Positions 7,622 through 16,504 of a DNA stretch of 35,680 nt are shown piece by piece. The notes under the pieces are model-generated. The model was not told where the DNA came from. It did not search any database and saw nothing but the letters and a program-made list of their open reading frames with translations. Position numbers and translations under genes: made by a program. The DNA lies in the NCBI GenBank assembly GCA_030654805.1, contig JAURWR010000082.1, positions 1-35,680 on the forward strand. The letters are read 5' to 3'. Source of the stretch: Burkholderiaceae bacterium. Lineage in GTDB: Bacteria > Pseudomonadota > Gammaproteobacteria > Burkholderiales > Burkholderiaceae_C. Position 1 is the stretch's first letter; every line of letters starts with the position of its first letter.

Positions 7622-8527
7622 TCAGCGCTGCTGACTTGCCGCATAGGCTGCGGCAGCGTGGGGGTCATATTTTGCGGCACCCAGCAGGCGCTGAGCCTCG
7701 CGTGCTCGACCTTCGTTCAACAGCTTGGCGAGGGTCTCCTGCTTCAGGGTGGTGCGAACTTCTTCGTAGTTTGCGGTACGCGCTTCCTTGCGCTCCTCGA
7801 GGCGGATGATGTGCAAACCAAATTCGGTCTCGATGACGCCACTGAGTTCACCGGGTTTGAGCAATGTCGCCAAGGCCGTGTCGAATTCGGGGACCATTTG
7901 ACCTCGGCGAAAAAATCCCAGATCTCCGCCTTTGACTGCGCTTCCGGGGTCTTGCGAGTATTGCTTTGCAAGTTCCTCGAAATTGGCACCCGCCTTCAGT
8001 TCGGTGAGTATCTTTACTGCCTGAGCCTGCGCTTCGGCAGAGCCTTTTTTGAGCAGTATGTGTCGGGCATGAATTTCTTCCGGCTTTTGAAACCTCTGTG
8101 TTTCTGTGCGGTATCGAGCCAGTGTGAATTGTTCCAGGGCCTGATCCGAAGGTGTATTGGCCAGGTCGATCTTGGTCAGGATTGCGTCTGAGAGCACCTT
8201 GTCTTGTGCAATTTTCAATGCGGCAGCGACCAGCGGGTCGGCAGCGAGTCCTTGCTGGACGGCTTCTGCGGCCAAAGCTCGTCGTACGTAGAGATTGGAA
8301 GCGATCTGCGTCACGTTCTCGGGCTTGGACAGGGACTCTTTTCGCGCTGCAGGCGGGACGCGCTGCACTTCGGCGTTGATGTCGGTGGCGGTGATGCTGA
8401 GCCCGTCGTTCGAAAACATGGCCGCTTCGTCTGCCATCGCCGATGTACAAATGAGGGCGGCACAAAGAATCGAACGATGAAGGGTTTTCACGGTTGAGGT
8501 GATCATGAGCAATGAGTATCGATGCAT
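7622..8527 (-). CDS. Periplasmic parvulin-type peptidyl-prolyl cis-trans isomerase
   Basis: The protein has about 300 residues with an N-terminal signal peptide (ILCAALICTSAMA, cleavage likely before DEA), so it is exported. A helical N-terminal chaperone-like part is followed by a parvulin (rotamase) domain with EEIHARHILLKK, ANFEELAKQYSQDPGS, KGGDLGFFRRGQMVPEFD and TEFGLHIIRLEER. This architecture is like PrsA, SurA and EpsD proteins that fold exported substrates. ATG 8527 is the longest start; ATG 8506 gives a more usual signal peptide. It lies downstream of the surface protein, with an intrinsic terminator between them, so it probably has its own promoter or is reached by read-through. 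The context suggests a folding helper for secreted proteins (inference). Confidence 0.88.
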   Translation of the reverse strand: MHRYSLLMITSTVKTLHRSILCAALICTSAMADEAAMFSNDGLSITATDINAEVQRVPPAARKESLSKPENVTQIASNLYVRRALAAEAVQQGLAADPLVAAALKIAQDKVLSDAILTKIDLANTPSDQALEQFTLARYRTETQRFQKPEEIHARHILLKKGSAEAQAQAVKILTELKAGANFEELAKQYSQDPGSAVKGGDLGFFRRGQMVPEFDTALATLLKPGELSGVIETEFGLHIIRLEERKEARTANYEEVRTTLKQETLAKLLNEGRAREAQRLLGAAKYDPHAAAAYAASQQR

Positions 8528-8609
8528 AGATGTGCGGGAGCGGGTGTTGTCTGCTTCGCTTGGAACTGCAGTTGGTTTCCGCGAGCATGTGTTTAGTTCG
8601 CTCCAATAG

Positions 8610-8637
8610 AAAAAGGGCGGGGAAACCCCGCCCTTTT
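8610..8637 (-). terminator. Strong intrinsic terminator after the surface-protein gene
   Basis: A perfect GC-rich hairpin (GGGCGGGG / CCCCGCCC with a short AAA loop) is flanked by A-runs and T-runs, so it reads as a terminator in both directions. On the minus strand the stem is followed by a T-run. It is 29 bp past the stop of the 556-aa protein gene. Confidence 0.9.
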
Positions 8638-8665
8638 CAACAGCAGTAACGCTTACTGGTTCAAA

Positions 8666-10336
8666 TTAGAACAGGAAGCCAGCCGGACGGGTGAAGCGGT
8701 GTCCGAATGTCAGGCCGTAGTTTCCAGCAATGCCTGGAGAAACCGACGTATTGAATGCCTTCTCAAACGAAGCACCCAGAATTGGCAGGCCGATGCCAGC
8801 ATTACCCGGAGTAGCGATGCTCAACCAGCCGTCCGTGTAGGTCACGTCAATGTCCTTGCGAGCCAGCGCGGCGCCGAGAACCGAAGTGCCGGCAGCGTTG
8901 TTGAAGCTCAACACACTGACTTCACCGCAGAACGTCAGAGGAGCGGCTTGGCCCCCTGGGGAGATCACGAAACCAACGCCAGCGGTCGGCGTGCGCTCTT
9001 CTGCGTCATATGGCTTCGGGGTCACGTTCAGCACGCAGACTTGACCGGAGGCGGCGTCAAACAGCGTGTTCAGGTCGTAGAAGTACTGGGAAGCAGCGGC
9101 GCCGTAAGCGCTGAACACGCGACGGAATGGAGCTGTTGAGTAGTCAACGGCGACCGTGTAACGGCGAGTCGGCGAGGAGAAAACCCAATCCGTTTCAGCC
9201 GTGATGCCTGGGTTCGTCAGGTACTCATTCTTCACTTCGCTGACAGCCAGCGAACCCGTCAGAGCTGCAGCTTGGACCTTAGGAGCGGTGGCTGCAACTG
9301 CCGGGCGCACGACATACGGTGTAGACAGATCCGGGAAGTCGAACATCGATGCTGGCACGATACCGACGGTGGCCGGCGTGTTGGCCGCGCCAGTTACGGC
9401 TGCACCGGTGGCAACTCCAAGATTATTCACAACCGTGTTACCAGCAGCAAGCAGTGGATCAGCGGTGCGGACCTCAGGGTCAGCCACTGGATCGTTGGTT
9501 TGCGGGTGGAAAACCAGGTTGCCGGCGGCAGCAGTTGTCGTAGCAGTGGTTGCTGCAACGACGGCAGTTGCCTCACCCGTCCAAGTGGTAGCACCTGGCA
9601 CGTTGATGATTGTCCAGTTGGCCAGCAGGCCCGTGGTCGGGAACGTCATGCCTTGATACGCTGCGTTCGTCGCCAGATCTACGACCGCGCTGTGCGTGGT
9701 TGGGTCGACTGCAGTCAGGTCAAGAATGGCTTGCGTGCAAGGGGCCACACCGTTCACGTGCTTGATTGCCGTGTACAGGGGGTTGTCCGTGCCAGTCAGG
9801 TTGGCTTGAGCCGCGAACTTCGCCTTGGGGACGTCAGCCGTGTTCAGAATCTCGATATAACCTTCGAGAGTCTGCTTGTTCTTGTCCGTAACGCTGTAGG
9901 TCGAAGGCAGGCGATCGGTCACGAACCCTTGATTGACCGAAGTCGGCAGGGTGCAGCTCTTGTCTGCCGTGAACAGTTCAGCCTTGCCTTCTGAATTGAT
10001 GTGGACGTTTGCATTCCAGATGTCACCAGGTGACATGAAGATCTGGAAGTCAAAAACGTCGTCAGAGTTCGAAGCACCGCGGAAGCGAACCTTGACCACC
10101 TTGCCATTCAGTGTGTCGGTATTGACGATGCTGAGCAGGGTGTTGTTGCCGTTTTGAACGGTGTAGTACGGAACCAGCAGGACGTGACCGATGCCGTTCG
10201 GGCTGACCACGAACGCGTCGGCAGTCGGGTTCGCAACCACGGTTGATGTTGTGATAACGGCTGCGGAAGCGGCGCCGACCAAACCCAAGCTGCCAACCAT
10301 GGCAGCGATACTCAAAGCGAGAATATTTTTTCTCAT
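8666..10336 (-). CDS. Exported surface-type protein, 556 aa, function unknown
   Basis: The N-terminus is a clear Sec signal (MRKNILALSIAAMVGSLGLV, cleavage near ASA-A). The mature part is rich in Ala, Thr, Val and Asn with few charges. It starts with VVSPNGIGHVLLVPYYTVQ and has NTLLSIVNTDT and VKVRFRGASNSDDVFDFQI, beta-rich segments reminiscent of bacterial surface-layer proteins. There are four cysteines (in KSCTLP, APCTQ, QVCVLN, TFCGE), enough for two disulfides. A low-complexity Ala/Thr stretch lies near residues 255-330. The C-terminus NYGLTFGHRF…GFLF ends in Phe. A good GGAG ribosome site lies 5 nt before the ATG and a strong terminator follows, as for a highly expressed gene. Its place after the gsp operon suggests it is secretion cargo (inference). 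Confidence 0.8.
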   Translation of the reverse strand: MRKNILALSIAAMVGSLGLVGAASAAVITTSTVVANPTADAFVVSPNGIGHVLLVPYYTVQNGNNTLLSIVNTDTLNGKVVKVRFRGASNSDDVFDFQIFMSPGDIWNANVHINSEGKAELFTADKSCTLPTSVNQGFVTDRLPSTYSVTDKNKQTLEGYIEILNTADVPKAKFAAQANLTGTDNPLYTAIKHVNGVAPCTQAILDLTAVDPTTHSAVVDLATNAAYQGMTFPTTGLLANWTIINVPGATTWTGEATAVVAATTATTTAAAGNLVFHPQTNDPVADPEVRTADPLLAAGNTVVNNLGVATGAAVTGAANTPATVGIVPASMFDFPDLSTPYVVRPAVAATAPKVQAAALTGSLAVSEVKNEYLTNPGITAETDWVFSSPTRRYTVAVDYSTAPFRRVFSAYGAAASQYFYDLNTLFDAASGQVCVLNVTPKPYDAEERTPTAGVGFVISPGGQAAPLTFCGEVSVLSFNNAAGTSVLGAALARKDIDVTYTDGWLSIATPGNAGIGLPILGASFEKAFNTSVSPGIAGNYGLTFGHRFTRPAGFLF

Positions 10337-10518
10337 GAAGACTCCAGATTAAAAAGTTGATCAGCGCAGCTACTGACGACGTTGATAGCGCTGAGACATG
10401 CTAGCACAGGCAAAAAATTGATTGTTCGAATGCTAATCTGACGCACAGTTTACGTTGCTCGGGTGCAACAAGTGTCAGTGTATTTCGATATGCAGACCCC
10501 CCCCAAGCAGATTCATCG
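10337..10518. promoter_or_regulatory. 5' region of the surface-protein gene
   Basis: This 182-bp spacer lies between the lipoprotein gene and the surface-protein gene. It is AT-richer than its surroundings near 10337-10440, as expected for a promoter and leader on the minus strand, and has a GGAG ribosome site just before the ATG. A TTGCCT hexamer followed about 20 nt later by TATCAA is a weak promoter candidate. An eight-C run lies at 10497-10504. No clear terminator is seen for the upstream gene. Confidence 0.35.
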
Positions 10519-10935
10519 TCAAAGCTTCTGGAAAAACCACCACTGCCCATCTTCTAGGAGCCACGTCTCATCGACATAGGTCAAAAGTGTATTCCCGAAT
10601 CGGGTGCCGAGCAACGGCGCAGCCTCGATTCGAACCTTTGCCGTGCACTTGTCGACTTCGCACGCGACAGACGTGATTTCAGTTGAACGCCAAGTGACGG
10701 CACCGCCAAACTTTCCTCGGTATTGCTCGAAGCTGACGACTGCACGAGATGAAGGAGAAGAAAGTTCATAGGCCTTGCGCATGTCGCCTTTAATCAGATA
10801 CGACCAACGTTCGGCCGCACGTTCCCGAACGGCCTCTTCAGGCGACTTTTTAATCATACCCCCACAAGCGGTGAGCGATAGAAGCAAGAGGTACGAGCAA
10901 TAGATTGATGCTGTGTGGCGGTGTGATGTGTTCAC
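10519..10935 (-). CDS. Small lipoprotein downstream of gspD
   Basis: This 138-aa protein has a lipoprotein signal ending in lipobox LTAC (Cys24). The mature part begins with a Lys/Glu-rich linker and continues with AAERWSYLIKGDMRKAYELS and later TWLLEDGQWWFF, a pattern seen in small NTF2-like alpha/beta lipoproteins (fold guess only). The start is GTG. It follows gspD by 60 bp on the same strand and may be the last gene of the secretion operon. A position next to the secretin makes a pilotin-like or accessory role possible, but no pilotin family is recognised. Confidence 0.75.
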   Translation of the reverse strand: MNTSHRHTASIYCSYLLLLSLTACGGMIKKSPEEAVRERAAERWSYLIKGDMRKAYELSSPSSRAVVSFEQYRGKFGGAVTWRSTEITSVACEVDKCTAKVRIEAAPLLGTRFGNTLLTYVDETWLLEDGQWWFFQKL

Positions 10936-10995
10936 GCGAGTCCTGATTGAATAGTTATCGATGAAGGGCGAATGGGGCGGGGCCGTTTCGGCCGC

Positions 10996-13260
10996 TCACG
11001 GGATCAGGGGCGCCCCTGGAGCAGAAAAACTCTTCATGCGGGCGCGCATCTCGCCGCTCACGTCACGTATTTCCTGGTCCGATCGGACCACGCGTGGAGT
11101 GATCACGACGAGCAACTCGGTTCGAGCCGTATTGGTGGTGTTGCTGCCGAACAGGTTCCCTAGGACCGGGATGTCCTGTAGCAGTGGGATGCCGCTCTTG
11201 CCGGTGGTTGTGTTGTCACGTATCAATCCTCCAAGCACGAGGGTCTCGCCAGACCGGATGGCAACCTTGCTGTCAATGCGCCGCTGCAAGAAGGTCCGTT
11301 GCCCAGTGGCCGTGTCAATCTGGCCGACATCGGTCACGCCCTGGTTGATCTGCATCGTCACGATGTTGCCCGCATTGACGGACGGTGTGACAGCGAGCGA
11401 CACGCCAGTGTCCTTGTACTCAATCGATGTCGTGGACAAGCCGCCCGTGGCAATCGTCACTGCCGATCTGATGGGTTGTTGATTTCCCACGGCAATGGCT
11501 GCCGTATGGTTGTCGAGAACCATCAGCGAAGGACTGGAGATCACCTTGACGAGTGATTTTTCAGCAAGCGCATTCAGCACCGCGCGCACATTGCCGGCAG
11601 AGTTGCGCAGCGAGTACGAAAAGCCGGCCAGCGGCCCGCCCAGAACGCCGCCATTGCCGGTGCTCAGAACGCCCGTGCCGGTGTTGCTTCCGGATGTGTC
11701 GTTGAACAACCACTGCACGCCGTATTTCAGATCGTCATTCAATGTGACTTCGATGATGCTTGCCTCGATCAAGACCTGAGTCGGAGGCACATCGAGTTTG
11801 CGCAGTGTGTCCTCGATCTTCATGTACTCGCTTCGGTTGCCGTAGACCAGGATGGCGTTGTTCAGTTCATCGGCCATCAGCCGCGTGCCTTGCGCCAGCG
11901 TCACGGAGGTCACTGCCTGCGAGTTGCCGCTGTTGCTGCTGCCTTGACGAGATAGCGTGGTTGTCGTGCCCGAACCCGAACCCGAACCCGAATATCCGAA
12001 GCCCGATCCCTGCTGCCCCTGACTCGCCGTAACGGACGTTAACCCGGGCGCCACGCCGGTGGTCGAACTGGTGGGAGACGACGAGCGGGGGTCGCTTCCG
12101 TAAATTCCGTTCAACACCGCAGCGAGATGCTGCGCTGACCCGTTTTGCACCGGGTAGACGAAAAGCTGGGTCTCCGAGCTGTTGGTCGGCTGATCCAGTC
12201 GTTCAATCCAGCGGCGCACGTCTTCGAGCCGCGCTGCTTTCGAGGTGACCGCGATGATGCTGTTGATGCGCTCAATCGGGAGGATCCGAACTCCGCCCAA
12301 CAAGGCGGGCATTTCGAGCGACGTGCCTGCTGGCGCGATACCCGCTGCGGGCGATGAAGCCGACAGGCCGCTGGCGCCTGCAGGTGCTTGGGCCGTTCCG
12401 GGGGTGATCATTCGCAGCGCCGACTCGACATCCTTGATGGAGGCGTACTTCAAGGGGAACACGCCGATCGACATGCCCTTGAGCAAGTCGATGTCGAAGG
12501 TCGACACGATTTCTAGCCAACCTTCGGCTTGGTTTCTCGTTCCCGCCAGCACCAGCAGGTTGCGCAACGTGTCGACACGCACCAGTGCCTCTGGTGGCAG
12601 CATGGGCCGCAAGATGGAGGCCATTTCTGCGGCGCCGATGTTCTCAAGGGGAACGATCACCGCTCCATAGCCTGGCGGCAAGGTGCCGTTCCCGCTCTGC
12701 CTGGGGGCGGACACGATTCCCTTGAGTGCTTCTGCCCGCCCGACGTGGTAGACCCCCCGTCCATCGCGAGCCATCAGCAGGCCGTTGGCCTGCAAAGCAC
12801 CTTCGAGCAGTGCAGCGGCCTGGTCCGCAGACACACTGCCTTTGGTGGTCAACGTCACGGTGCCGTTGAGCGGCTTGTGCAGTACGTAATCGACTTTCAG
12901 TATCTGACCAAGAATCACGTGCGCCACGTCCGTGATCGGTGTCTCTTCGAACTTGAAGCTGCTTGCCGGTCCCGCGACGGCCGATGTGGCTGGACGCGCG
13001 GCAATCACCCGATCGGTGCCTAGAACGGTGACTTGTTTGTTCAAGGATGGCGAATCTTCGGGAGGCTTCGCCAGGGACTCGCCGCGCAGGGCAGGTGCAG
13101 GAGAGATCGTGGCATCCGAGGATGACGCCGACGCCGAGACTTCAGGAGTCGATGCTGAACGGCTCTGCTGGACCCCGTCGGCCGTAGCGCAGGAGACCTG
13201 GCTTGCAATCAATGCGACAGCAATGAGGACGTGGCGATGGTTGAGCATGTTTGCTGTCAT
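10996..13260 (-). CDS. gspD: Type II secretion system secretin GspD
   Basis: This 754-aa protein forms the outer-membrane channel of the type II secretion system. Order: an N-terminal export signal; an N0 domain starting near FKFEETPITDVAHVILGQ; repeated N1-N3 domains (VPLENIGAAEMASILRPML, VFPLKYASIKDVESALRMI, VYPVQNGSAQHLAAVLNGIYG); then the secretin domain, from PPTQVLIEASIIEVTLNDDL to VLGGLIRDNTTTGKSGIPLLQDIPVLGNLFG (read in parts). A Gly/Ser-rich loop in the third N domain is encoded by a hexamer tandem repeat. The signal region has a cysteine (QVSC), but the lipobox is poor. The start overlaps the stop of gspC by 4 nt. Confidence 0.95.
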   Translation of the reverse strand: MTANMLNHRHVLIAVALIASQVSCATADGVQQSRSASTPEVSASASSSDATISPAPALRGESLAKPPEDSPSLNKQVTVLGTDRVIAARPATSAVAGPASSFKFEETPITDVAHVILGQILKVDYVLHKPLNGTVTLTTKGSVSADQAAALLEGALQANGLLMARDGRGVYHVGRAEALKGIVSAPRQSGNGTLPPGYGAVIVPLENIGAAEMASILRPMLPPEALVRVDTLRNLLVLAGTRNQAEGWLEIVSTFDIDLLKGMSIGVFPLKYASIKDVESALRMITPGTAQAPAGASGLSASSPAAGIAPAGTSLEMPALLGGVRILPIERINSIIAVTSKAARLEDVRRWIERLDQPTNSSETQLFVYPVQNGSAQHLAAVLNGIYGSDPRSSSPTSSTTGVAPGLTSVTASQGQQGSGFGYSGSGSGSGTTTTLSRQGSSNSGNSQAVTSVTLAQGTRLMADELNNAILVYGNRSEYMKIEDTLRKLDVPPTQVLIEASIIEVTLNDDLKYGVQWLFNDTSGSNTGTGVLSTGNGGVLGGPLAGFSYSLRNSAGNVRAVLNALAEKSLVKVISSPSLMVLDNHTAAIAVGNQQPIRSAVTIATGGLSTTSIEYKDTGVSLAVTPSVNAGNIVTMQINQGVTDVGQIDTATGQRTFLQRRIDSKVAIRSGETLVLGGLIRDNTTTGKSGIPLLQDIPVLGNLFGSNTTNTARTELLVVITPRVVRSDQEIRDVSGEMRARMKSFSAPGAPLIP
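11969..11992 (-). repeat. Four tandem hexamers within gspD
   Basis: Four exact copies of CCCGAA occur in a row on the plus strand; on the coding strand they encode alternating Gly-Ser in a flexible loop of the secretin. Gain or loss of a copy would keep the frame and only change loop length. Confidence 0.8.
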
Positions 13261-13928
13261 TCAGGTAGGGAGACGGGGGGCATCCCCGCTTTGGCCCGGG
13301 CTTCGTTGCGTCGCCGATAGCGGTCGCGGACCGACTCTTGAGCTGCCTGCGTCGCCGCATTGCCTGCGGTCAAGGCCTGCGGGCCTGCTGGCTGAGGACT
13401 GGGGGCCGGGGCGTTCGCAGTATTGAGCGTCGGTGGTGGGGCCTCTTTCGCCCTCTGCAATTGCACGACGCGAGTCTCGTCTTTGCGAACGAATGTCACG
13501 TTGCGTTCGTCGATGTTCTTCAACATCCAGCTGCCGATGGTCTCATTGATCGAGATGCGCCGTGGAACACCATCGACTCTTGCCATGATGCCTCCCACGC
13601 CGTCGCCGGAGAAAATACCTTGTATCAAGACATTGGCCAGCGGATCCGGAGGGGGTTCGGGGGTGGACGATGCTGCAACGATCGGCGGCGGTGGGCGCCG
13701 GTTGGGAGAAAACAGCGGGCGTTCCAACGTATCGAGCACCAATGCCATGCTCGCTGGGCTTGATTCAGAATTTGAACGGGGCGCACCCGAAAAATCGGGC
13801 TGGATGGCAACTGGAGGCGTCCAGTCCACACCGCGTGGCTGACCGTTCTGGTCGAACCAAAGCCAAGCGAGCACTCCCAGCAACGCCACATCAAGCACGA
13901 CGAGTGCATGCATCGTGTAGCGCTTCAT
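13257..13928 (-). CDS. gspC: GspC-like type II secretion inner-membrane protein
   Basis: This 223-aa bitopic protein has a short cytoplasmic tail, one membrane helix (ALVVLDVALLGVLAWLWF), a spacer, then LERPLFSPNRRPPPP and a small beta domain (LANVLIQGIFSGDGVGGIMA, RISINETIGSWMLKNID) like the homology region of GspC/PilP. It links the inner-membrane platform to the secretin. The C-terminus is a Pro/Ala-rich and basic tail with no PDZ domain, so it is shorter than classical enterobacterial GspC. It might be labelled GspN in some schemes. It overlaps gspM and gspD by 4 nt each, indicating tight translational coupling. Confidence 0.7.
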   Translation of the reverse strand: MKRYTMHALVVLDVALLGVLAWLWFDQNGQPRGVDWTPPVAIQPDFSGAPRSNSESSPASMALVLDTLERPLFSPNRRPPPPIVAASSTPEPPPDPLANVLIQGIFSGDGVGGIMARVDGVPRRISINETIGSWMLKNIDERNVTFVRKDETRVVQLQRAKEAPPPTLNTANAPAPSPQPAGPQALTAGNAATQAAQESVRDRYRRRNEARAKAGMPPVSLPE

Positions 13929-14479
13929 TGACGAGCCCGCAACACAGAAAGACTCAACTGGATTGCCAGGCGCTGGGGGGTATCCGCCTTGACTGCGCCA
14001 ATGGTTTGCACGGTGATGCCGTCAACCAGAACCTTGGGTGAAAGTTGCGGGAGTTCCATGAGAGATCCTTGCACCGCCACGAGGTCACCTTCAAGGCGGA
14101 CGGCCATGGGGATGCGATCGAACACCCGATCAATTCTTGGCGCGAGCACCTGACTGCTGACCACCAGCAGGCCCGCTTTGGTGAACACGTCCCGGATCCT
14201 TCTTTGCGCGTCGTTGCCGGCTTGGCTGACGTCCTGATTCGCGGGATACACGATGGCATAAAGCGCCTCGCGAGCCGCCGATTCGGCCTTGTCCAGTTCG
14301 ACGCGACTCGCTTCAAGGCCTGCCAGACGTGCATGCCGTTGGTCGATTTCCTGGAGCCGTTCGGTAGCCCAGTCATGCTTCACCTTGACGTAGTAAAGGC
14401 CGAGCGCCGAGAAAAGGATCAGAAGCAGGAATACCGGAATGGCCAGCGGAACGCGCTGCCAGCGAAAGGCGGCGTTCAT
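13925..14479 (-). CDS. gspM: Type II secretion system protein GspM (T2SSM_b type)
   Basis: This 184-aa protein has one N-terminal membrane helix (LAIPVFLLLILFSALGLYYV) followed by a coiled-coil region (ERLQEIDQRHARLAGLEASR) and a ferredoxin-like periplasmic domain with QVLAPRIDRVFDRIPMAVRL. GspM partners GspL in the inner-membrane platform. The identity rests on position between gspL and gspC and on this architecture. It overlaps both neighbours by 4 nt (ATGA). Confidence 0.8.
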   Translation of the reverse strand: MNAAFRWQRVPLAIPVFLLLILFSALGLYYVKVKHDWATERLQEIDQRHARLAGLEASRVELDKAESAAREALYAIVYPANQDVSQAGNDAQRRIRDVFTKAGLLVVSSQVLAPRIDRVFDRIPMAVRLEGDLVAVQGSLMELPQLSPKVLVDGITVQTIGAVKADTPQRLAIQLSLSVLRARQ

Positions 14480-15624
14480 GGCGACGTCGCCTTGTGCTGC
14501 GGAGAACTCGTGCTTGCACCCGCAGCGGTGGCCGCAGATGCTGGAAGGCCAGGCTCGGCAACTCGAAACGCTTCCGGGACCAGCTCAAGCTCGATCGAGA
14601 AGCTCTCCTTGTTGGTTCCCAGAGGGCGAGTGGCCGCGGACGGCGCCTTGACGTCCCTGATGCCCGGGTAGCCGCCCAGCTTTTGCATCAGATCGGCGGT
14701 GTTGGATGTCTGCCCGGTGAGGCGGACCTTCGAACCCTGTATCTGCAGGGTGAGCAGCGACGTGTCGTCAGGGAGCGCTCGCGTCAGCAAACCCAAGGTC
14801 TCGACCGTTCGTACTCGCTCCGAAAGGATCTCATCCATCACTGCGAGTTGATCGGCGGTCTTCGACAAGGACTCGCGTTTGTGTACCAACGTGGAGGTTT
14901 TTTGATGAAGGTTGTCGAACGCCGCAACTGCCTTGATGGCCTGCAGGCGAAGCTGGGCCGTCGGGGTGATCGCAATGCCCATCAGCAAGCCCCACAGCAG
15001 AAACAGCAGGCCGCACAGCAACCCGCGTTGACGTGCCTGACGGCGAATCCTTCGGCCTTCGCCGAACCCGCGGATCACCACCGGTGCGGCACTTTCGGCC
15101 CATGCCCATACCTCGACCCACGTCTCAAGGGGCTTCGGCCCGGCCAATCGAACTTCCAACTGATCAAGGTATTGCAGCACCTGCTTTCGTGACGCCAAGA
15201 CGATGTCAACCTGCAGCGTTCCCGTTGGTAATCGCACGCACCGATGACCCCAGACGAGATCGTCCGACCGGAACGGGCTGGAGGTCACCGCATCCAGCTC
15301 AGCCGCTTGCGCAGCCTCGGTTTCGGCCATGTCCGGAAGCGTGAGCTGGCGCCTCAGCAAGCGGTCTTCCGGGTACGCTATCGCGGTGAGGCGTGTCGCA
15401 GTTCCGTAGGCTGCGGGCTTGGGCGATGCGTGGGGCTGCAGCGGCTCATCCTGGCGCCAGGTGCCTTCTGATCCATCGGCCAGCAAAAGGCGCACAGGCA
15501 GAGGTGGCGTCAGGCCATCGAGCAACGGCGCGCGATAACGCCTGCTCACCAGGCTGGCGAGCCGCACCCACAGACTGGGAGTTTCAGATCTTGCAGGTTC
15601 GGGCAGGGGCAATGTCGCAGACAT
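14476..15624 (-). CDS. gspL: GspL/PilN-like type II secretion inner-membrane protein
   Basis: This 382-aa protein has an N-terminal cytoplasmic half that is a degenerate actin-like GspL domain (TAIAYPEDRLLRRQLTLPDM, AELDAVTSSPFRSDDLVWG). A membrane helix follows (LLCGLLFLLWGLLMGIAI), then a PilN-type periplasmic part with a coiled coil (HQKTSTLVHKRESLSKTADQ) and LLTRALPDDTSLLTLQIQG. GspL connects the GspE ATPase to the periplasmic platform. The 3' end overlaps gspM by 4 nt; gspK ends 13 bp before its start. Some annotations would call it 'PilN domain-containing protein'. Confidence 0.8.
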   Translation of the reverse strand: MSATLPLPEPARSETPSLWVRLASLVSRRYRAPLLDGLTPPLPVRLLLADGSEGTWRQDEPLQPHASPKPAAYGTATRLTAIAYPEDRLLRRQLTLPDMAETEAAQAAELDAVTSSPFRSDDLVWGHRCVRLPTGTLQVDIVLASRKQVLQYLDQLEVRLAGPKPLETWVEVWAWAESAAPVVIRGFGEGRRIRRQARQRGLLCGLLFLLWGLLMGIAITPTAQLRLQAIKAVAAFDNLHQKTSTLVHKRESLSKTADQLAVMDEILSERVRTVETLGLLTRALPDDTSLLTLQIQGSKVRLTGQTSNTADLMQKLGGYPGIRDVKAPSAATRPLGTNKESFSIELELVPEAFRVAEPGLPASAATAAGASTSSPQHKATSP

Positions 15625-15637
15625 GGGCAGTGAGAAA

Positions 15638-16504
15638 TCAGTTCAAGCGTTCGGGCCGTGCAGACTCGAAGCGGCGCTCAACATTGAAGATCCGCCAGGT
15701 CAAGCCGTCTCGCTTGCTCGCAGTGATGTCGACAGTTTGCGTGATCCACAGTGGTGTGTTGGTCGATGCAGTTACGCGCGCGGAGATGCGGAAACGGTTG
15801 GTCGGGGCAGCCTCGACGTCACTGGCATCGAGCATCGTGGTGTCGATGCCGGCGCGGTCGGAGTCTCGGTCGGAGGCGATTCTCGAAGAATGCTCGACGT
15901 TGCCTCCGGTCAGGATGGTCAACACTTCTCGGGGCGCTGCCAGTGGGTTGACTCGACCTGAGCCAACCCCGAACAAGTTGGCGGTGACCAAGTCTTTCAT
16001 TCTAGCGTACAGCGAGTAGTCAATACCGGGTACCTTGAGCCAATCTTCAACTGACTCAAACCCCCTAGTTTGTCCAGACAGATCCTTTTGGGATCGTATA
16101 TCGATGGTCTTTTGAGCGAGATTTTTCGCCCGTTCGATGTCAAGGCCGCCCCGAATGGAAAAGAGTTTTGCCAAGAGGGATTCAGATGCATTGTTGATGT
16201 CAATAAGACCATTGATGGGTAATATTTCTACCCGTATCGAAAGATCCTTGTATGTCACATCTCTGTATGAAAGGTGCGTTGTCCGTTCAGGCGACGACAC
16301 CATTTCCTGAAGAACCAGAGCAATGGCGGCGTTCCCGAGGGCTCCCAGCGCGATGCCTTGCCGCGCCAAGGATGCCTTGCGGGTCTCTCCGCGGACTCCA
16401 TAGGACATGCCGACGACCATGATGCTCAGGGCGGCAACCATCCACAGCACCGCCACCAGCGCGACACCGCGGTGACAGGTACGGGTGGTCTGGAGCCTGG
16501 TCAC
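15638..16504 (-). CDS. gspK: Type II secretion minor pseudopilin GspK
   Basis: This 288-aa protein starts with a basic leader and a prepilin-like helix (RGVALVAVLWMVAALSIMV) that lacks the usual Glu at mature position 5, as is normal for GspK, the tip pseudopilin. Further marks are RVEILPINGLIDINNASESLL and GFESVEDWLKVPGID, typical of the GspK alpha domain. The start is GTG 16504, overlapping the stop of gspJ by 4 nt (GTGA). The middle part (about 16000-16300) is visibly AT-richer than the rest of the operon. Confidence 0.9.
   Translation of the reverse strand: MTRLQTTRTCHRGVALVAVLWMVAALSIMVVGMSYGVRGETRKASLARQGIALGALGNAAIALVLQEMVSSPERTTHLSYRDVTYKDLSIRVEILPINGLIDINNASESLLAKLFSIRGGLDIERAKNLAQKTIDIRSQKDLSGQTRGFESVEDWLKVPGIDYSLYARMKDLVTANLFGVGSGRVNPLAAPREVLTILTGGNVEHSSRIASDRDSDRAGIDTTMLDASDVEAAPTNRFRISARVTASTNTPLWITQTVDITASKRDGLTWRIFNVERRFESARPERLN

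Noticed and set aside
7456-7809. Short open frames on both strands between the transposase relic and the isomerase gene
   Set aside because: No family resemblance, no ribosome sites, and partial overlap with the isomerase gene.
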